Shown: positions 38,613 to 47,174 of the stretch, piece after piece
Layout: each line of letters starts with the position of its first letter
How positions within the stretch are numbered: position 1 is the first letter of the stretch
NCBI RefSeq assembly: GCF_004138485.1
Contig: NZ_RYEV01000011.1
Span: forward strand, 124,001 to 188,000
DNA: 64,000 bases
Reading direction: 5' to 3'
DNA from: Peristeroidobacter soli
Lineage (GTDB): Bacteria > Pseudomonadota > Gammaproteobacteria > Steroidobacterales > Steroidobacteraceae
Made by a program: the position numbers and the translations under genes
Notes under the pieces: generated by a model
Told to the model about the DNA's origin: nothing
The model's database searches: none
The model's input: only the letters and a program-made list of their open reading frames with translations

Positions 38613-39239
38613 ATGAACCTTCAAGATTTCGGCGATGCCAGCGACTTCGCGCTCCTGATCTGCGATCTGCAGAATGATTTCTTGCACCCCGACGGCGTGT
38701 ACGCAAAGTCGGGGATCGCCGCTGCCCACGTGAGCGCAGTGACACCGCGAGTGCGTCGCGTTGCTGAAGCGGTGCGTCGAGCGGGCGGTGTCGTGGTGGG
38801 CACCATGTTCACTTTGGTTCCGGGTCGGGATGGCGAACCGCTGATCGCGGAGCATCTGAAGAAAATGCGGCCTTTCCTCGGCAAAGGTCATTTTGCGCCC
38901 GGCAGTTGGGGGCAGGCGATGCTCGAGGAGCTGGGGCGGTTCGACGGCACGGTGGAGAAGATCGCGTACTCGGCGTTCTACCAAACGCGACTGGAGTGGC
39001 TGTTGCGCCGGCTCGGTGTGAAGCGATTGGCGATAGCCGGCATCGTGACGCAAGGTGGCGTAGCGTCCACGCTCAGAGATGCAGCCGTACGTGACTACCC
39101 AATCATCCTCCTCGAGGACGGCTGTGCAAGCTTCGAGATTCCGACTCATCAAGCCGCGGTGACATCGCTTAGCGGGACGGCCACGGTGATGTCCTGCGAT
39201 GATCTGGTCGACAAGCTTCGGGGCACACCGGCCAAGTGA
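38613..39239 (+). CDS. Isochorismatase-fold hydrolase lacking the catalytic Cys
   Basis: A 208-aa member of the cysteine-hydrolase fold. The catalytic Asp (ICDLQNDFLHPDG) is present and a Lys is plausible in the KIAYSAFYQT block. The nucleophile loop, normally T-N-x-C-V-E-x-T, reads IVTQGGVASTLRD, with Gly at the Cys position. PhzD/EntB-type isochorismatases also have Gly there and split vinyl ethers rather than amides. In nicotinate clusters NicD is followed by the amidase NicF of this fold, so the neighbourhood is NicD-NicF-like but the chemistry should differ. 33 bp after the NicD-like gene. Confidence 0.75.
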   Translation: MNLQDFGDASDFALLICDLQNDFLHPDGVYAKSGIAAAHVSAVTPRVRRVAEAVRRAGGVVVGTMFTLVPGRDGEPLIAEHLKKMRPFLGKGHFAPGSWGQAMLEELGRFDGTVEKIAYSAFYQTRLEWLLRRLGVKRLAIAGIVTQGGVASTLRDAAVRDYPIILLEDGCASFEIPTHQAAVTSLSGTATVMSCDDLVDKLRGTPAK

Positions 39240-39265
39240 TTCAGGCACCCCGGTCGCGGTGAACG

Positions 39266-40261
39266 ATGCAACTCAATCGTCGAGCGCTGTTGAAGTGCGC
39301 CGGAGCCACTGCCGTGTTCGGCATGGCTGAAGGCTCGCCGCTCGATGCGTCGCCGGTACCGCCGATTTCGGTGGTTCGCACCGGCGTGCTCGACATCGCC
39401 TATCATGAGTATGGTGATCGGGACGCGTTTCCGGTCATCCTGCTGCATGGGTTTCCGGACGATGCGCATGCCTATCAAGAGGTGGCGCCGGCGCTGGCCA
39501 GGCAAGGATTGCGGGCGTTTGCCGTGTATCTGCGAGGCTTTGCGCCGACGAAGTTTGTGAACGCTGATGCGCCACGCACGGCGCAACAAGCTGCGATTGC
39601 CCAGGACGTTCTCGACTTCGCGGATGCATTGGGATTGCGTCGCTTCGTGGTGTGCGGTTACGACTGGGGCTGTCGGGCTGCCGGCATCGTCTCCGCACTC
39701 CATCCCGATCGCGTGCGCGCTGCCGTGCTGATGGGCGGATACACCATCCAGAATACGGTTACCCCCGGGCCGGTGTGGGATCCGGCCACGTTGAAGATGG
39801 CGTGGTTCCAGTGGTATTTCAACACGGATGCCGGTGTGAGAGGACTTCGCGAGAAGCGCCGGGACATCTGCCGCTTCCTATGGAAGGACTGGTCGCCGGC
39901 CTGGCAGTTCTCGGAAGAGACATTCAATGCCGCGGCAAAAGCTTTCGATAGCCCGGATTTCGTCGATTGTGTCATCCACTCCTATCGGCATCGAAGCATG
40001 AATGCGTCGGGTGAGGCTCGCTTCGAGACCACGGAGCTGCAACTGTCGAGGCGGCCGAAGATCGGCGTCCCCGCGGTCATTCTGCATGGTGCAGATTCAG
40101 GATTCGGTCGAGCTGCCGGCGAAACAACGCCCCAACAACGCGCCGATTTCCCCAAACTCGTTGCCCGGCGCCTGATAACTGGGGCGGGGCACTTCGTGCC
40201 GCGCGAGAGGCCGGCCGAAGTCGTGGCCGCTGTGCTGGAGGCGTACGCCAGCTCGACCTAG
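39266..40261 (+). CDS. Tat-exported epoxide hydrolase/dehalogenase-like alpha/beta hydrolase
   Basis: A 331-aa protein with a twin-arginine leader (LNRRALLKCAGATAV). The fold shows LLHGFPDDAHAY (HGxP oxyanion motif) and the nucleophile elbow VCGYDWGCRAA with Asp as nucleophile, as in epoxide hydrolases and haloalkane dehalogenases. His of GAGHFVPRE is the base. It stands 26 bp after the isochorismatase-fold gene and completes a three-gene unit. Confidence 0.85.
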   Translation: MQLNRRALLKCAGATAVFGMAEGSPLDASPVPPISVVRTGVLDIAYHEYGDRDAFPVILLHGFPDDAHAYQEVAPALARQGLRAFAVYLRGFAPTKFVNADAPRTAQQAAIAQDVLDFADALGLRRFVVCGYDWGCRAAGIVSALHPDRVRAAVLMGGYTIQNTVTPGPVWDPATLKMAWFQWYFNTDAGVRGLREKRRDICRFLWKDWSPAWQFSEETFNAAAKAFDSPDFVDCVIHSYRHRSMNASGEARFETTELQLSRRPKIGVPAVILHGADSGFGRAAGETTPQQRADFPKLVARRLITGAGHFVPRERPAEVVAAVLEAYASST

Positions 40262-40330
40262 TTGGCGGTCAGCTCTGACTGCTCATCGGGAAGATGAGGT
40301 GGGCTATGACTACTACGCACACTTGGTCGT

Positions 40331-41929
40331 CTACCGGGCACCTCCGAGCGTGAAGTAAAAGGTTGCGCCCGCACCGGGCGCGCTTTCGACCCATATCCGA
40401 CCATCATGCCGCGTGATGATTCGCTGTACGGTGGCAAGGCCGATGCCGGTACCGGAAAATCCCACAGCGCTGTCCAATCGATTAAACGGCGTGAACAGCC
40501 GCGCTGCGCGTTGCATGTCGAAGCCGACGCCGTTGTCGCGGACAAAGAACGTTGGGTTGCCGTGACCATATCGTACGCCGAACTCGATCCGGGGCTGATC
40601 GCGCGCGGACGTAAACTTCCAGGCATTCCCAAGAAGATTCTCCAGCGCGATACCCAACAGTACGCGGTCGCCTGTTGCAGTCATCTCTTCAGCGATCACG
40701 ATATCGACATTCCGGTGCGGCTCTGAGCGCGCCAGCTCGGTCGTGATGCCACGGGCGAGTGCGCTCAGGTTCACGCGCGTCGAAGAGAGCTGTCCCTTCG
40801 AGGCACGCGAAAATTTGAGCAGTGTGTCGATGATCTCGCCCATGCGGTGCGCACCCTCACGTACGCGGTTCAGATATCGCTGACCGTCGGCGTCGAGCTG
40901 TGCGCCGTAGTGTTCAACGAGCATGTTGCCGAACCCGTTGATTGTGCGTAGGGGAGCACGCAAATCGTGCGAAACGGTGTACGCGAAGCTCTCGAGCTCG
41001 CGATTGGCCAGCGACAGCTCTTCGGTACGTGCGGCAACTCGTTGTTCGAGCTCGGCATTGAGGCGCTGCAGTTCCTCCTGTGTCGACTTGATGGCAGTGA
41101 TATCTGCCAGCAGGGTCACGACCTGACTAACGCGCCCATCGGCGTGGCGAGCGAAGGGCGCGCTGCGCCAGAGATACCAGGCCCAAGTGCCATCGGCGCG
41201 GCGAAATCGACATTCCAACTCGCCGATTGCATCGTCTGGGAGATCACGAAGCGATTTCCGATACGCGATACCGCGCTCACGATCCTCGGGGTGCCTCAGC
41301 GCATCGGCCGAAGCAATGGAGGACTCCTCGCTATCGTCGTCATATCCCAGTAGCTCACGAAGCCTTGGATTGCCGTAGATCCAGCGTCCCTGGTCGAGAT
41401 CGAAAAGACAAATGTGGTACGGCGCGACCTCCACAATCTTGTGAATGAATTGGGCGCTTTCCGCCTGGACCTGCTCGGCGCGCTTGCGTGCGGAGATATC
41501 GCGAATGAAGCCAAAGCCACGGGTAGGCCGCCCAGATTCGTCCAGCTCCAGCACCCCGATGCAACTGACCCATACGGTTGCTCCGTCCGGCCGGACGATC
41601 CGAAACTCGATATCGATGCGCCGGATCCGCTCGCCCGGATTTACCGGGCCCGCGCTGGCCGCCTCAACCAGGCTTCGATCGTCAGGGTGAACGACTTGCG
41701 CCAGGAACGCTTCGGTGTCGAGGGGGCCAGCGTCCTTCTCTCGGCCAAAGAGGTCATAGACTTCTGATGACCACTGCTGAAGGCTGTTGGCCACATCCCA
41801 TTCCCACATGCCGCCTCGCAGGGCCTCAAGTACCAGCCGCAGTCGTTCCTCGGTCGTGGATTGACGCGCATTCGCCGCCCCTCGCGGATCGGGCGCGCAA
41901 TCGTCGGTTTTCGTCGTCCTGCTGCGCAC
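40331..41929 (-). CDS. PAS-domain sensor histidine kinase
   Basis: A 532-aa kinase with no membrane segment. Two PAS/PAC units (about residues 30-150 and 160-280, ending GFIRDISARKRAE and LADITAIKSTQ) precede a coiled coil and the HisKA/HATPase core: H-box VSHDLRAPLRTINGF, N-box LENLLGNAWKF, G1 DNGVGFD and G2 GTGIGLA. It is a soluble Bph-like/phytochrome-related group kinase. No response regulator is adjacent, so it is an orphan. The start is taken at GTG 41929 and is uncertain. Confidence 0.88.
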   Translation of the reverse strand: MRSRTTKTDDCAPDPRGAANARQSTTEERLRLVLEALRGGMWEWDVANSLQQWSSEVYDLFGREKDAGPLDTEAFLAQVVHPDDRSLVEAASAGPVNPGERIRRIDIEFRIVRPDGATVWVSCIGVLELDESGRPTRGFGFIRDISARKRAEQVQAESAQFIHKIVEVAPYHICLFDLDQGRWIYGNPRLRELLGYDDDSEESSIASADALRHPEDRERGIAYRKSLRDLPDDAIGELECRFRRADGTWAWYLWRSAPFARHADGRVSQVVTLLADITAIKSTQEELQRLNAELEQRVAARTEELSLANRELESFAYTVSHDLRAPLRTINGFGNMLVEHYGAQLDADGQRYLNRVREGAHRMGEIIDTLLKFSRASKGQLSSTRVNLSALARGITTELARSEPHRNVDIVIAEEMTATGDRVLLGIALENLLGNAWKFTSARDQPRIEFGVRYGHGNPTFFVRDNGVGFDMQRAARLFTPFNRLDSAVGFSGTGIGLATVQRIITRHDGRIWVESAPGAGATFYFTLGGAR

Positions 41930-42527
41930 GAAGATCTCGCATGTCGCGGCAGAGGCAAGTCGCGTGTTGATTCCGGTTCATCCGTGCTCCGCACTCGCGC
42001 CTCGAAGCCGCGACACAGAAGCCGCCAAGCGACTGCCGATCGGCCGTGATGAGCGGCACGCCGCGGTGAACAACAGCGAGCAGATCCCTGGTCTCGTGGC
42101 TTTCGTGGTTGAGCGCCGATGCTTCCCGCGTCAGTGATCACGACACGCTTTCCGCAACCAACGAACTGCGCGCACCAGAAATCCCGAGTGCCTCTCCCGC
42201 AATGAGGCCAGGGCTCGATCAGGCCTCGTATGCTCTTCAGGAACTGTCACGAGCGAGCCGTAGCGGATCAGCAATCACGGTGGAAGAGTGCGACCTGCGT
42301 ATTCCGTTCGATTCGACCCTACGCCCCCAGGGATCGCGCCGCAACCCGTGTCAAGGTTTCTTGGTGCGTCGCGGCCTTGCAGAGGGCGGCGTCTCATGCT
42401 GGGTTGGACTCACAGGCGGTCGATCTTGGTCAACCTTCGAGTACCTCCATCCAAGACCCTGTCGCGAGTTCGCTCATGCCGTGTCGTGGTCTTGATTGCG
42501 TCGCTGTCTTGCGTCTACGATTTCAAT

Positions 42528-42546
42528 ATGTGAACTAAGTGCCCAT
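42528..42546 (+). promoter_or_regulatory. Operator-like element L
   Basis: ATGTGAACTAAGTGCCCAT is a looser relative of sites A-E and is strongly similar to element K at 63498-63516; about 20 of 25 bases agree when flanks are included. Confidence 0.4.
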
Positions 42547-42555
42547 TATTGAACC

Positions 42556-42582
42556 GTTCACATATGAGAACAGAGGTTCTCA
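42556..42582. promoter_or_regulatory. Overlapping palindromes upstream of the secreted unknown gene
   Basis: GTTCACATATGAGAAC (42556-42571) shares the GTTCNCATATGNGAAC layout of 17013-17028. TGAGAAC-AGAG-GTTCTCA (42565-42582) overlaps it. GTTCACATAT is also a perfect inverted match to ATATGTGAAC at 42527-42536. Confidence 0.4.
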
Positions 42583-42674
42583 ACGGTAGCCGTCGCGGCT
42601 GTGTGCAGATTCGCTGCATCGAGGGTCGGCACGGCTAGCAAAAAATCGTCATCACGAAGGATGAGGTGCAGCGG

Positions 42675-43793
42675 ATGAAAACGATTCTGTGGAGCGTGAG
42701 GCTCGGCTTGGCACTCGCCGTTGGCACCGTGCAAGCAACTGCCGCCGCGGCAAGCTCTGAGGAGACGCATGACCATCCTGTGCAGCTTGGGCTCGAGCAA
42801 GGCCGCATCGCATACGTCATCACAGCAAGAAACTGGGCGGTGTATCATCGGACGCCGGATGCCAAAGGCGAATGTCCCCGAGGGTTCAACGACGGCCCGC
42901 GCGAGCAGTTCTCGCAGCTGTTTCCAAATGATGGCACGAAACGGACGCTCCTCGAAACGCAACTCATGCGCGAGGGACGGCAATGGTTTCCTTCTCCTGA
43001 ACCTGAGCCGTTCAAGTTCAAAGAGCTTGCAGGAAAAGTTTCGTACGGCCTGAATCTGGATGGCCAGGTGAAGGACAACGACTTCGTCAGCCCACAAGGA
43101 GAGGCGGGCATCGACAACCAACTGTATCGCGCGATCGGATGCATCGCTGCATACCGCGAACACGACGGCACGAGCAAGAGCAGCCGCAACGAGACTCTGC
43201 GACGTTATAACTACAACCGCTTCATCATCGAGATCTCCGACGTCGATAGCTTGATCGATGATGATCGAGTGACCGTGAAGAGTTATCGCGGTTTGGATCC
43301 ATTGATGACCGACGCTTCCGGCGAAGCTTTCTTGCCGGGCGGTACGCAGGAAATCGATGAGCGTTGGGGCGGCTTTGCCCGCGCAACTTGGACCGGTCGC
43401 ATCGTCCAGGGGGTCCTGCATACCGAGCCCGCCGATCTGACGCTGCCGGCCGCTGGCAGCTTCGGTACCACGGACAACTACTCGCTCAAAGCGTATCGCT
43501 TCCGGCTCGCGCTGACGCCGGAACATGCCGAGGGCGTCATGGCCGGCTACGTGGACGTCGAAGAGTTCATTCATCATGTAAACATGACGGCGACGTCGCT
43601 ACAGAGCTACGGCCAGCTTTCCTCACCTTCCCTGTATCGCGCGCTGCGACGGTTCGCCGATGGCTATCCGGATCCAACGTCAGGCGAGATGACTGCGATT
43701 TCATCTGCATTGGAGGTCGAGTTCGTACGCGTGTATCTCGTCGAGCCGTCGACGCCGGCGAAACAGAGTTCGCGCGTGTCTCGCGCACACTGA
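42675..43793 (+). CDS. Secreted protein of unknown function (paralog 1 of a pair)
   Basis: A 372-aa protein with a Sec signal (VRLGLALAVGTVQATAAAA). I recognise no family. Notable blocks are NDGPREQFSQLFP, QLMREGRQWFPS, AGKVSYGLNLDGQVKD, GIDNQLYRAIGCI, YNYNRFIIEI, and a C-terminal SYGQLSSPSLYRALRRFADGYPDP. It shares most of these with the protein at 48596-49735. The two bracket the DUF1592/DUF1552/PF03640 genes, so they probably act in the same envelope process. ATG 42675 has GAGG 8 nt upstream. Confidence 0.75.
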   Translation: MKTILWSVRLGLALAVGTVQATAAAASSEETHDHPVQLGLEQGRIAYVITARNWAVYHRTPDAKGECPRGFNDGPREQFSQLFPNDGTKRTLLETQLMREGRQWFPSPEPEPFKFKELAGKVSYGLNLDGQVKDNDFVSPQGEAGIDNQLYRAIGCIAAYREHDGTSKSSRNETLRRYNYNRFIIEISDVDSLIDDDRVTVKSYRGLDPLMTDASGEAFLPGGTQEIDERWGGFARATWTGRIVQGVLHTEPADLTLPAAGSFGTTDNYSLKAYRFRLALTPEHAEGVMAGYVDVEEFIHHVNMTATSLQSYGQLSSPSLYRALRRFADGYPDPTSGEMTAISSALEVEFVRVYLVEPSTPAKQSSRVSRAH

Positions 43794-44091
43794 ACGCCTT
43801 AGTCTCTTGCGTGGTGCGAGACTGATCCCTTCATCAATTGCCGGCAGTAGTGCGCGACCGTAGTGCGTTCTTGTTTCCAACCGCCCTGAGCGAGTGCAGG
43901 GCAGCTGCAACTATGAGCAAGCGTGTCTTCGGCACCACAAATTCCCTACGTCGCGCCGCTCGCGGCCGCACTGGCCGTTGCAATATGCGCACGTCGATCT
44001 GAATGGTGCCGCGAAGCTCTTGACGCTTTGGTTACACCAAGATCAGAATGGCGTTCGCAAATAGGCACGCTAGCGCACGAGGCGATTGTAG

Positions 44092-45816
44092 ATGCAAGTT
44101 GGCAAGCGCGTGGGTCCGAAACGCAAGATCTGGTTATTGTCGGGCGCGGTCGTCGGCATCGCTGCGGTGCTGGGGCTGGTAGTTCACTTCCTGCCTTCTT
44201 CCGGCTACTCGGGCGAGATCCGGGGCACCGAGCCAAAGATGCGGTTGATGTCGAAAGAGCAGTACATCAACACGCTCACCCATATTTTCGGTAGCAACCT
44301 GCGCATCGATGCCCGCTTTGCGCCGATGAGCCGCAAGGACGGCCTGCTCGCCAACGGGGCGGCGGTCGCCAACCTGGACGCCGGAAAGCTCGACCAGTTT
44401 CGGCGTACCGCCACCCTGGTGGCGTCGGCTGTAACGGGGCCGGAGTACCGAGACTTCCTGATCCCGTGTCAGCCAAAGGATGAGAAGGCGGCGGACGCGG
44501 CCTGCGCCAGTCAGTTCCTATCTTCCGTTGGCCGGTTGCTTTACCGGAGGCCGCTGACCGATGAGCAGACCAACGTTCTGGTGCAGGTGGCTGGCGTTGG
44601 CGCGGAGCGGCTCGGCGGCTTCTATTCGGGTCTGGCCATTGCACTGGAAGGAATGCTCATCAGCCCGGACTTTCTCTTCATCTCGGATAGCTACGAACCG
44701 GACCCGGACAACAAGGGCAGGTTCCGCTACGACGCATATTCGATGGCGCAGCGATTCAGTTTCCTGCTGTGGAATGCCGGACCGGACGACGCTTTGCTGA
44801 AGGCTGCCGAGAGCGGCGAGATCCAGACGCGCAAGGGGCGGGAGCGAGTCGTCGACATGATGCTCGCGAGTCCGCGGTTCGAGGTCGGCACGCGCGCGTT
44901 CTTCGACGACCTGTTGGACTTCGAGGTCTTCGACACATTGTTCAAAGACCCGCAGATCTATCCGTCCATCACTGGCGCAACTATCGTCGATGCACGGGAG
45001 CAGACGCTGCGAACCATCGTCAATCATCTCGTGACGCAGAAGAAAAGCTACCTGGATCTCTACACGACGCGTGAGACTTTCATCTCTCCCGCGCTTGCCG
45101 TGGTGTACGGAGCGCCTGCAGTGCAGGGCTGGACTGCGTATGAGTTTCCCGAAGACTCCGGTCGCGCGGGAATTCTCACGCATCTGAGCTTCCTCACCAG
45201 CCATGCGCATCCCGGACGCAGCTCGCCGACTCGACGTGGCAAGGCAGTGCGCGAGCTGCTGCTCTGTCAAACCGTTCCGAATGCCCCGCCGAACGTGGAT
45301 TTCTCGGCGTTGAACAATCCCAACCCGGCACATCGTACCCAGCGCGATAGAGTCAAAGCGCACTTGGAAAATCCGGTGTGCGCAGGCTGTCACAAGATTA
45401 TGGATCCGATCGGGCTGACGATGGAGCTGTTCGACGGCGCTGGCGTCTATCGCACGAGTGAGAGAGGAAACCCCATCGACGCTTCCGGCGATCTCGACGG
45501 GACCGCATTCAAGGATACCGTCGGGCTTGCGCAGGCTTTGCACGACAACCCGGCATTACCGAGCTGCTTCGTGCGTCGCATGTACAGCTACGCAACGGGC
45601 GGGCCCACAACTCATGACGATGGTCCCTATCTGGATTACTTGAACAAAACATTCGGCGAGGAAGGATATCGGCTGCCGGAGCTGCTGCGAACGATTGTAC
45701 TCAGCCCGGCATTCTCGCAGGCCATTCCGACCGAGCCAGCGGGGGATGAGATTTCGGAGCCCGGTAAGGCCGGCAACTTGACGGCAAATGCGCTTCAACA
45801 CGAGGGGTCGCGATGA
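44092..45816 (+). CDS. DUF1592/DUF1588/DUF1585 (planctomycete-type) cytochrome-like protein
   Basis: A 574-aa protein anchored by an N-terminal membrane helix (KIWLLSGAVVGIAAVLGLVVHF). Domain order is typical of the PSD series: DUF1595 (FLSSVGRLLYRRPLTDEQ), DUF1592 (MAQRFSFLLWNAGPDDALL; ARAFFDDLLDF-like block), DUF1588 (LTHLSFLTSHAHPGRSSPTRRGKAVRELLLCQ in two parts), DUF1585 (DTVGLAQAL..SCFVRRMYSYATG). A single CxxCH (VCAGCHKIMDPIG, about residue 430) suggests a covalently bound heme c. Function unproven in the family. Its stop overlaps the next ATG by 4 nt. Confidence 0.88.
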   Translation: MQVGKRVGPKRKIWLLSGAVVGIAAVLGLVVHFLPSSGYSGEIRGTEPKMRLMSKEQYINTLTHIFGSNLRIDARFAPMSRKDGLLANGAAVANLDAGKLDQFRRTATLVASAVTGPEYRDFLIPCQPKDEKAADAACASQFLSSVGRLLYRRPLTDEQTNVLVQVAGVGAERLGGFYSGLAIALEGMLISPDFLFISDSYEPDPDNKGRFRYDAYSMAQRFSFLLWNAGPDDALLKAAESGEIQTRKGRERVVDMMLASPRFEVGTRAFFDDLLDFEVFDTLFKDPQIYPSITGATIVDAREQTLRTIVNHLVTQKKSYLDLYTTRETFISPALAVVYGAPAVQGWTAYEFPEDSGRAGILTHLSFLTSHAHPGRSSPTRRGKAVRELLLCQTVPNAPPNVDFSALNNPNPAHRTQRDRVKAHLENPVCAGCHKIMDPIGLTMELFDGAGVYRTSERGNPIDASGDLDGTAFKDTVGLAQALHDNPALPSCFVRRMYSYATGGPTTHDDGPYLDYLNKTFGEEGYRLPELLRTIVLSPAFSQAIPTEPAGDEISEPGKAGNLTANALQHEGSR

Positions 45817-47150
45817 GTAATTGGAGCAGGCGCCGCGTCCTGCGCGGCATTGTGAATGGCGGCGTTGTTTCGGTCGGTCTGCCGTTGCTGAATTGCTTCC
45901 TCAACGATAACGGTACAGCGCATGCTGATGGCAGACCGCTGCCGGTGCGCTTCGGCACATGGTTCTGGGGTTGCGGCATGAGTGCCAAGGTGTTCGTGCC
46001 GACGAAGTTTGGTACGAACTACGATCTGCCCGAGGAGATCAAGGCGTTCAAACCCATTCAGCAGCATATGAACATGCTGACCAACTACACGGCGTTTCTG
46101 GATGGAAACGAGAACCTTTGCCACTTTTCCGGTTGGGTCGCGACGCGCGCGGGGCATGCGCCAAAGTCGCGCGAGGACCGCCCGGGCGAGACCATCGATA
46201 TCACTATCGCGAATCAGATCGGTCGTACCTCGCGTTTCAAGACGCTGACTGCCACCGCGACCGGAGAGCCGCGGACCACGGTGAGCTATGAAGGTGTCAA
46301 TTCACCAACCATGCCGGAGTACACGGCTCTGCACCTGTACCAGCGGATCTTCGGCTCTGAATTCCAAGACCCCAACGCGCCGACGTTTACGCCAAGCCCG
46401 GCGGTGATGGTGCGTAAGAGCGTGCTGTCGGGAGTCATGGACGATGTCAAGAAATTGAATCGCCGCGTGGGCGCCGAAGATCGGGCGCGACTCGATCAAT
46501 ACTTTACGAGCTTGCGTCATCTCGAGCAGCAGTTCGATCAGCAATTACAGCGTCCAGATCCCATTGCGGCGTGCAAGGCTCCGCCTGTGATCAAAGACGA
46601 TGTGCCGGCAGGGCGTGACTTCGAGCTCGTGGCGCGCAGACACAAGATCATGTCGGAGCTGATGGCCATGGCCGTGGCTTGCGACCAAACGCGGGTTTTC
46701 AACCTCGCCTATTCCGCGCCATTCGCCGACACGGTGCGAGCCGGATATGAAAAGCCGCATCACTCGGCGACTCACGAGGAAGGAATCGACGAAGAACGAG
46801 GCTATCAGCCTGAGGTGTCGTGGTTCACGCGACGCGCGATGGATGGCTGGGTGGAGCTGGTGCAAGCCTTCGCGAATGTGAAGGAAGGCGATGGGACGTT
46901 GTTGGATAACTGTTTCATCATGGGCAATTCCGATCACGGACTCGCACGTATCCACTCTCTGGATGGCATGGCGATGTTTACTGCCGGCAGGGCCGGCGGA
47001 CAGCTCAAGACGGGGTTGCACATCGATGGCGCCGGCAGCCCGACGACGCGTCTGAGCTACACAGCGCTACGCCTCATGGGCGTCAATGCCAACTCCTTTG
47101 GCTCAAAGAGCAACGCGACTTCGAAAGAGATCTCGGAGATCGTCGCCTAG
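45813..47150 (+). CDS. DUF1552 Tat-exported protein
   Basis: A 445-aa protein with a clear Tat leader (WSRRRVLRGIVNGG). It follows the DUF1552 pattern: RFGTWFWGCGMS, a central heptad-like region (LNRRVGAEDRARLDQYFTSLRHLEQQ), and late blocks VACDQTRVFNLAYS and NCFIMGNSDHGLA, resembling sulfatase/alkaline-phosphatase-fold DUF1501 relatives. It is coupled to the DUF1592 gene by ATGA overlap. These two families travel together across bacteria, but their joint role is unknown. Confidence 0.88.
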   Translation: MSNWSRRRVLRGIVNGGVVSVGLPLLNCFLNDNGTAHADGRPLPVRFGTWFWGCGMSAKVFVPTKFGTNYDLPEEIKAFKPIQQHMNMLTNYTAFLDGNENLCHFSGWVATRAGHAPKSREDRPGETIDITIANQIGRTSRFKTLTATATGEPRTTVSYEGVNSPTMPEYTALHLYQRIFGSEFQDPNAPTFTPSPAVMVRKSVLSGVMDDVKKLNRRVGAEDRARLDQYFTSLRHLEQQFDQQLQRPDPIAACKAPPVIKDDVPAGRDFELVARRHKIMSELMAMAVACDQTRVFNLAYSAPFADTVRAGYEKPHHSATHEEGIDEERGYQPEVSWFTRRAMDGWVELVQAFANVKEGDGTLLDNCFIMGNSDHGLARIHSLDGMAMFTAGRAGGQLKTGLHIDGAGSPTTRLSYTALRLMGVNANSFGSKSNATSKEISEIVA

Positions 47151-47174
47151 TCCTTGGCTTTATTAGAGACTGCA

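Larger units (their letters stand above)
41930..42674. other. 745-bp intergenic region with operator-like repeats
   Basis: No frame resembles a known protein. The last 150 bp hold a run of related repeats: AATATGTGAAC (42526-42536), GTTCACATATGAGAAC (42556-42571) and TGAGAAC-AGAG-GTTCTCA (42565-42582). They precede the secreted unknown protein at 42675. Confidence 0.5.

Noticed and set aside
40281-40297. CTCATC-GGGAA-GATGAG hairpin between convergent genes
   Set aside because: Only 6 bp, no T-tract; such stems are frequent by chance.
42109-42495. 128-codon plus-strand frame after the histidine kinase
   Set aside because: Several frames are open over the same bases, as expected in GC-rich DNA; none has protein character.
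43801-43823. Hairpin AGTCTC...GAGACT after the first secreted unknown protein
   Set aside because: The central stem is irregular and no T-tract follows; too weak to call a terminator.
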